From: an uncultured Bacilli bacterium
Lineage (GTDB): Bacteria; Bacillota_I; Bacilli_A; RF39; UBA660
Length of the DNA: 6,200 nucleotides
NCBI GenBank assembly: GCA_934101745.1
Contig: CAKOSD010000068.1
Coordinates: 1 to 6,200, forward strand
Reading direction: 5' to 3'
Of this stretch, positions 4,100-6,200 are shown in pieces (the stretch's first letter is position 1; each line of letters starts with the position of its first letter). A model generated the notes under the pieces. It made no database searches, had not been told where the DNA came from, and saw only the letters and a program-made list of their open reading frames with translations. Both the position numbers and the translations under genes were made by a program.

Positions 4100-6200
4100 A
4101 TGAATAGTAAAATTTCAGTAAATAGTTTAGAAGATTTAAAAAAAGTTAAAGAAGGAACTTTAGCGGTTGATGATATAGATGCTCGTTTAATAAAAATTAT
4201 GGGAATAGATAATTTAATAAGGTTTGAATCAGAAAAAAAGGTCCTTTTTATTAAACTAGGAGATGACAATATATGGCAGACTTTTAAAGAAATACCATCT
4301 TATTTTGAAAGAGAAGAGGTAGTTAGTAAATGCCAAAATATTAAAGATTATAATGACTTTTTAGAATTTTTCGGTTTTGTTTTTAATTATTTTAGACGGT
4401 GTCTTCAATTTCAGTATTACAATAAAGATCAGGAAAATTGGAATAAATTAAACGAAGTATTTTATGATGTGTATCCAGAACTTTGGATCTCAGAAAAAGC
4501 ATCTTTTGAAGTAAGAAAAAACTTTTATCATTATGATTCCTCCTGTCTACTTGATAGTCTTGTCCATAATCCAGATGATTCTATATATTTTTTAGATAAA
4601 GATGTTTTAAATGTTTTTGGCTTAAATGTTCGTTTTTATCAGGTCTTTTTACAAAAATTCGGAAGTGGTGAACTATTAAAACTTATAACTAGTTATGGAT
4701 CACTCTTAAGAAAAATTGTCTTAAAAAAACTGGTTGGAAGTGATTTTGAAAATTTAAATACGATTTCTGATTATGAAGAATTTGTTATAGAAAAAGTTTA
4801 TTTATATATCAAATATAATGATTGTGATTATAGTTATCTTTATAAAAATGAAAAGTTTCATAGTAGATATCCAGAAATATTTTTGGATTTTGATAAGTTT
4901 GAAATGGATAAGGAAACCAAGGATGAACTTTTATATATGTGGCAAGGCTCGTGTTTAGGAATCTATTATATTAAAAGTTTTCCAATTTTAAAAAAAATGC
5001 TAATTGGTAAAGATTTAAGCGTATTGTTTGCCGGCTTTGAAACGTATGCTTCTTATAATTATCTTGATGATTCTGGCGAGGTTTCAATTTTTCAACAAAT
5101 GTTAAAGTATATGAGTAGTGAAAACTTGTTTGAATTATGTTCTTCATATGGTTGGTATTTAACTGAAATTTTTTCTGATATTGTTTTAAAACATAAAGTA
5201 GACTGGAAAGATGATTATACTTATGATGATGTTATTAAAATTTTAAATAATAACTTATATCAACAAATAATGAATGGTCTAAATTATAATGGAAATATAG
5301 CTGATTTTAGTGATAGCTTCAAAGATATTACTATTGCTCATGGTTTGCCATATAAATTAGAATATGAGTTTTATAAAAGTGAAGAATATAATTTTACTAA
5401 ATTAAAGAGTCTTTTACAAAATGAATTGTTTAGAAAGTATTTTAAAGGTAAAAATCTGCGCCCAATGTTAGTAAGAGGAAGTGATTCTAGGGCTTCTAAA
5501 GCAGAAATAATAAAATACTTTGAGGCTTTAGGTTATGAAGATGCCATGAAATTAGGATTTAAATATTCAGAAACTATTGATAGAATGATAAGAGAAAATC
5601 ATATTGATGATGTTATCAGATGGTATCAAGCCTTAGATAAAAAGTGTTTGCCTTCTTATGAGGTTATGAGGCTGCTTGATGCTAGTGTACTAGTAAATTA
5701 TCTTAGTGCTTTAGACCATTCTTTAGCAGTTGAATTAATGATTAAATATCCATTGCTAGCAAAGAGAATGGCATTTAACGATAAGTTGGATACATTAATT
5801 GAATGGTATCTGGCATATGATAAAAAGTATTTACCACAGTTCATGGTTATGATGGTACTTGAAAGTAGTGATATACCATTTTTTATGAAAAATAGAGGAA
5901 GATGGATAAATTTACTAAATATAGTAAGGACAAATAAATTTGATGAAGTGGTTATGTTAGGATTAGTAAAACTGGCTTATGCTTTTGGCGTATTCCATGG
6001 TAATAAGAAAGGTTATAAGTATTTAATTCAGTTATTTAATTCTTATAAAGGTAATTCTAAGGGTGTTAGTGATAGCATGATTAGATTTTTAGAACTTTGT
6101 GCCTGGGATGACAATGTCTCCTTAATATTTAAGCAAGAAGAACCTAAGGGAAGTAAAAGATTATCTTCAGACAGTTCATATTTAGATATATATAAAGAGG
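4100..6200 (+). CDS. Large unrecognised repeat-containing protein (N-terminal 700 residues; 3' end outside window)
   Basis: One unbroken frame runs from ATG 4100 off the right edge: 700 full codons with no stop, so the whole protein is larger. I do not recognise a family. The N-terminus (MNSKISVNSLEDLKKVKEGT) has no signal peptide, and I see no membrane segments, so it is probably cytosolic. It is rich in Tyr, Phe, Lys, Asn and Asp, and mostly helical in appearance. After a head of about 120 residues come related modules. Two begin with YPE (residues 125 and 257), a third is less clear from about 414, and each contains a K-D/N-L/V element (167, 304, 451) followed by an L-x3-Y-x6-I/M helix (Tyr199, 350, 489). 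A shortened fourth unit has Tyr550. Residues 473-533 and 534-594 are a tandem duplication. No catalytic motif is evident. It could be a helical scaffold or interaction protein; that is speculation. A strong promoter and good ribosome site argue it is expressed. Confidence 0.9.
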   Translation, partial: MNSKISVNSLEDLKKVKEGTLAVDDIDARLIKIMGIDNLIRFESEKKVLFIKLGDDNIWQTFKEIPSYFEREEVVSKCQNIKDYNDFLEFFGFVFNYFRRCLQFQYYNKDQENWNKLNEVFYDVYPELWISEKASFEVRKNFYHYDSSCLLDSLVHNPDDSIYFLDKDVLNVFGLNVRFYQVFLQKFGSGELLKLITSYGSLLRKIVLKKLVGSDFENLNTISDYEEFVIEKVYLYIKYNDCDYSYLYKNEKFHSRYPEIFLDFDKFEMDKETKDELLYMWQGSCLGIYYIKSFPILKKMLIGKDLSVLFAGFETYASYNYLDDSGEVSIFQQMLKYMSSENLFELCSSYGWYLTEIFSDIVLKHKVDWKDDYTYDDVIKILNNNLYQQIMNGLNYNGNIADFSDSFKDITIAHGLPYKLEYEFYKSEEYNFTKLKSLLQNELFRKYFKGKNLRPMLVRGSDSRASKAEIIKYFEALGYEDAMKLGFKYSETIDRMIRENHIDDVIRWYQALDKKCLPSYEVMRLLDASVLVNYLSALDHSLAVELMIKYPLLAKRMAFNDKLDTLIEWYLAYDKKYLPQFMVMMVLESSDIPFFMKNRGRWINLLNIVRTNKFDEVVMLGLVKLAYAFGVFHGNKKGYKYLIQLFNSYKGNSKGVSDSMIRFLELCAWDDNVSLIFKQEEPKGSKRLSSDSSYLDIYKE
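5516..5881 (+). repeat. Tandem 61-residue (183-base) duplication inside the large protein
   Basis: Unit 1 (5516-5698, residues 473-533) and unit 2 (5699-5881, residues 534-594) align end to end without gaps. Shared landmarks at the same offsets are Y-x2-AL at the start, L-x3-Y (485/489 and 546/550), RM (495 and 556), IDDVIRWY versus LDTLIEWY (502 and 563), DKK-x-LP (513 and 574) and VM (522 and 583). The DNA copies have diverged, so this is an old protein-level duplication. Confidence 0.8.

Noticed and set aside
4048..4269. Minus-strand open frame of 73 residues
   Set aside because: It overlaps the start and promoter of the large plus-strand gene, which has a promoter, a ribosome site and a 700-codon frame. 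The minus frame has none of these and is a shadow.
1..6200. Mycoplasma-type code with TGA as tryptophan
   Set aside because: All tryptophans I checked are TGG, no frame is broken by TGA, and long frames close normally with TAA or TAG.
1..6200. CRISPR array, insertion sequence or phage attachment site
   Set aside because: I found no regularly spaced DNA repeats, no transposase-like frame, and no direct repeat of the tRNA 3' end within the window.

Overview
The window looks like part of the chromosome of a very AT-rich, low-GC Gram-positive bacterium (Firmicutes/Bacillota, possibly a gut Bacilli or Mycoplasmatota-like lineage). The evidence is strong AT bias in codons and spacers, clear GAGG-type ribosome binding sites, consensus sigma-70/SigA-type promoters, short U-tailed terminators, a tRNA with an encoded CCA, and a clostridial-style long glutamyl-tRNA synthetase. 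Every tryptophan I read is TGG, no in-frame TGA occurs, and the three visible stops are TAA, TAG and TAG. The standard code fits and nothing suggests the Mycoplasma code. The species cannot be named from sequence alone.

Layout. (1) Bases 2-430 (+): the C-terminal end of a small protein cut by the left edge, possibly an exported or lipoprotein-like beta protein. (2) 558-2195 (-): gltX, glutamyl-tRNA synthetase, facing gene 1, with its own promoter and a strong terminator whose stem includes its stop codon. (3) 2357-2432 (-): tRNA-Gln with anticodon CUG, with its own promoter and terminator, just upstream of gltX on the same strand. (4) 2533-3948 (+): a polytopic membrane protein of the GT-C / PMT-like glycosyltransferase type, divergent from the tRNA, with the two promoters back to back. 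(5) 3949-4099: a spacer with a terminator, a perfect four-run G-quadruplex motif on the minus strand, and a strong extended -10 promoter. (6) 4100 to beyond 6200 (+): the start of a very large unrecognised cytosolic-looking protein (at least 700 residues) that is one unbroken frame off the right edge. It contains degenerate internal repeats, including a clear 61-residue tandem duplication.

How the genes relate. gltX and tRNA-Gln may be functionally linked: in most low-GC Gram-positives, GluRS charges tRNA-Gln with glutamate and GatCAB amidates it. They appear to be separate transcription units. The glycosyltransferase and the repeat protein also look monocistronic. The most novel item is the large repeat protein and the G-quadruplex-bearing spacer before it; no function can be assigned to it from sequence.
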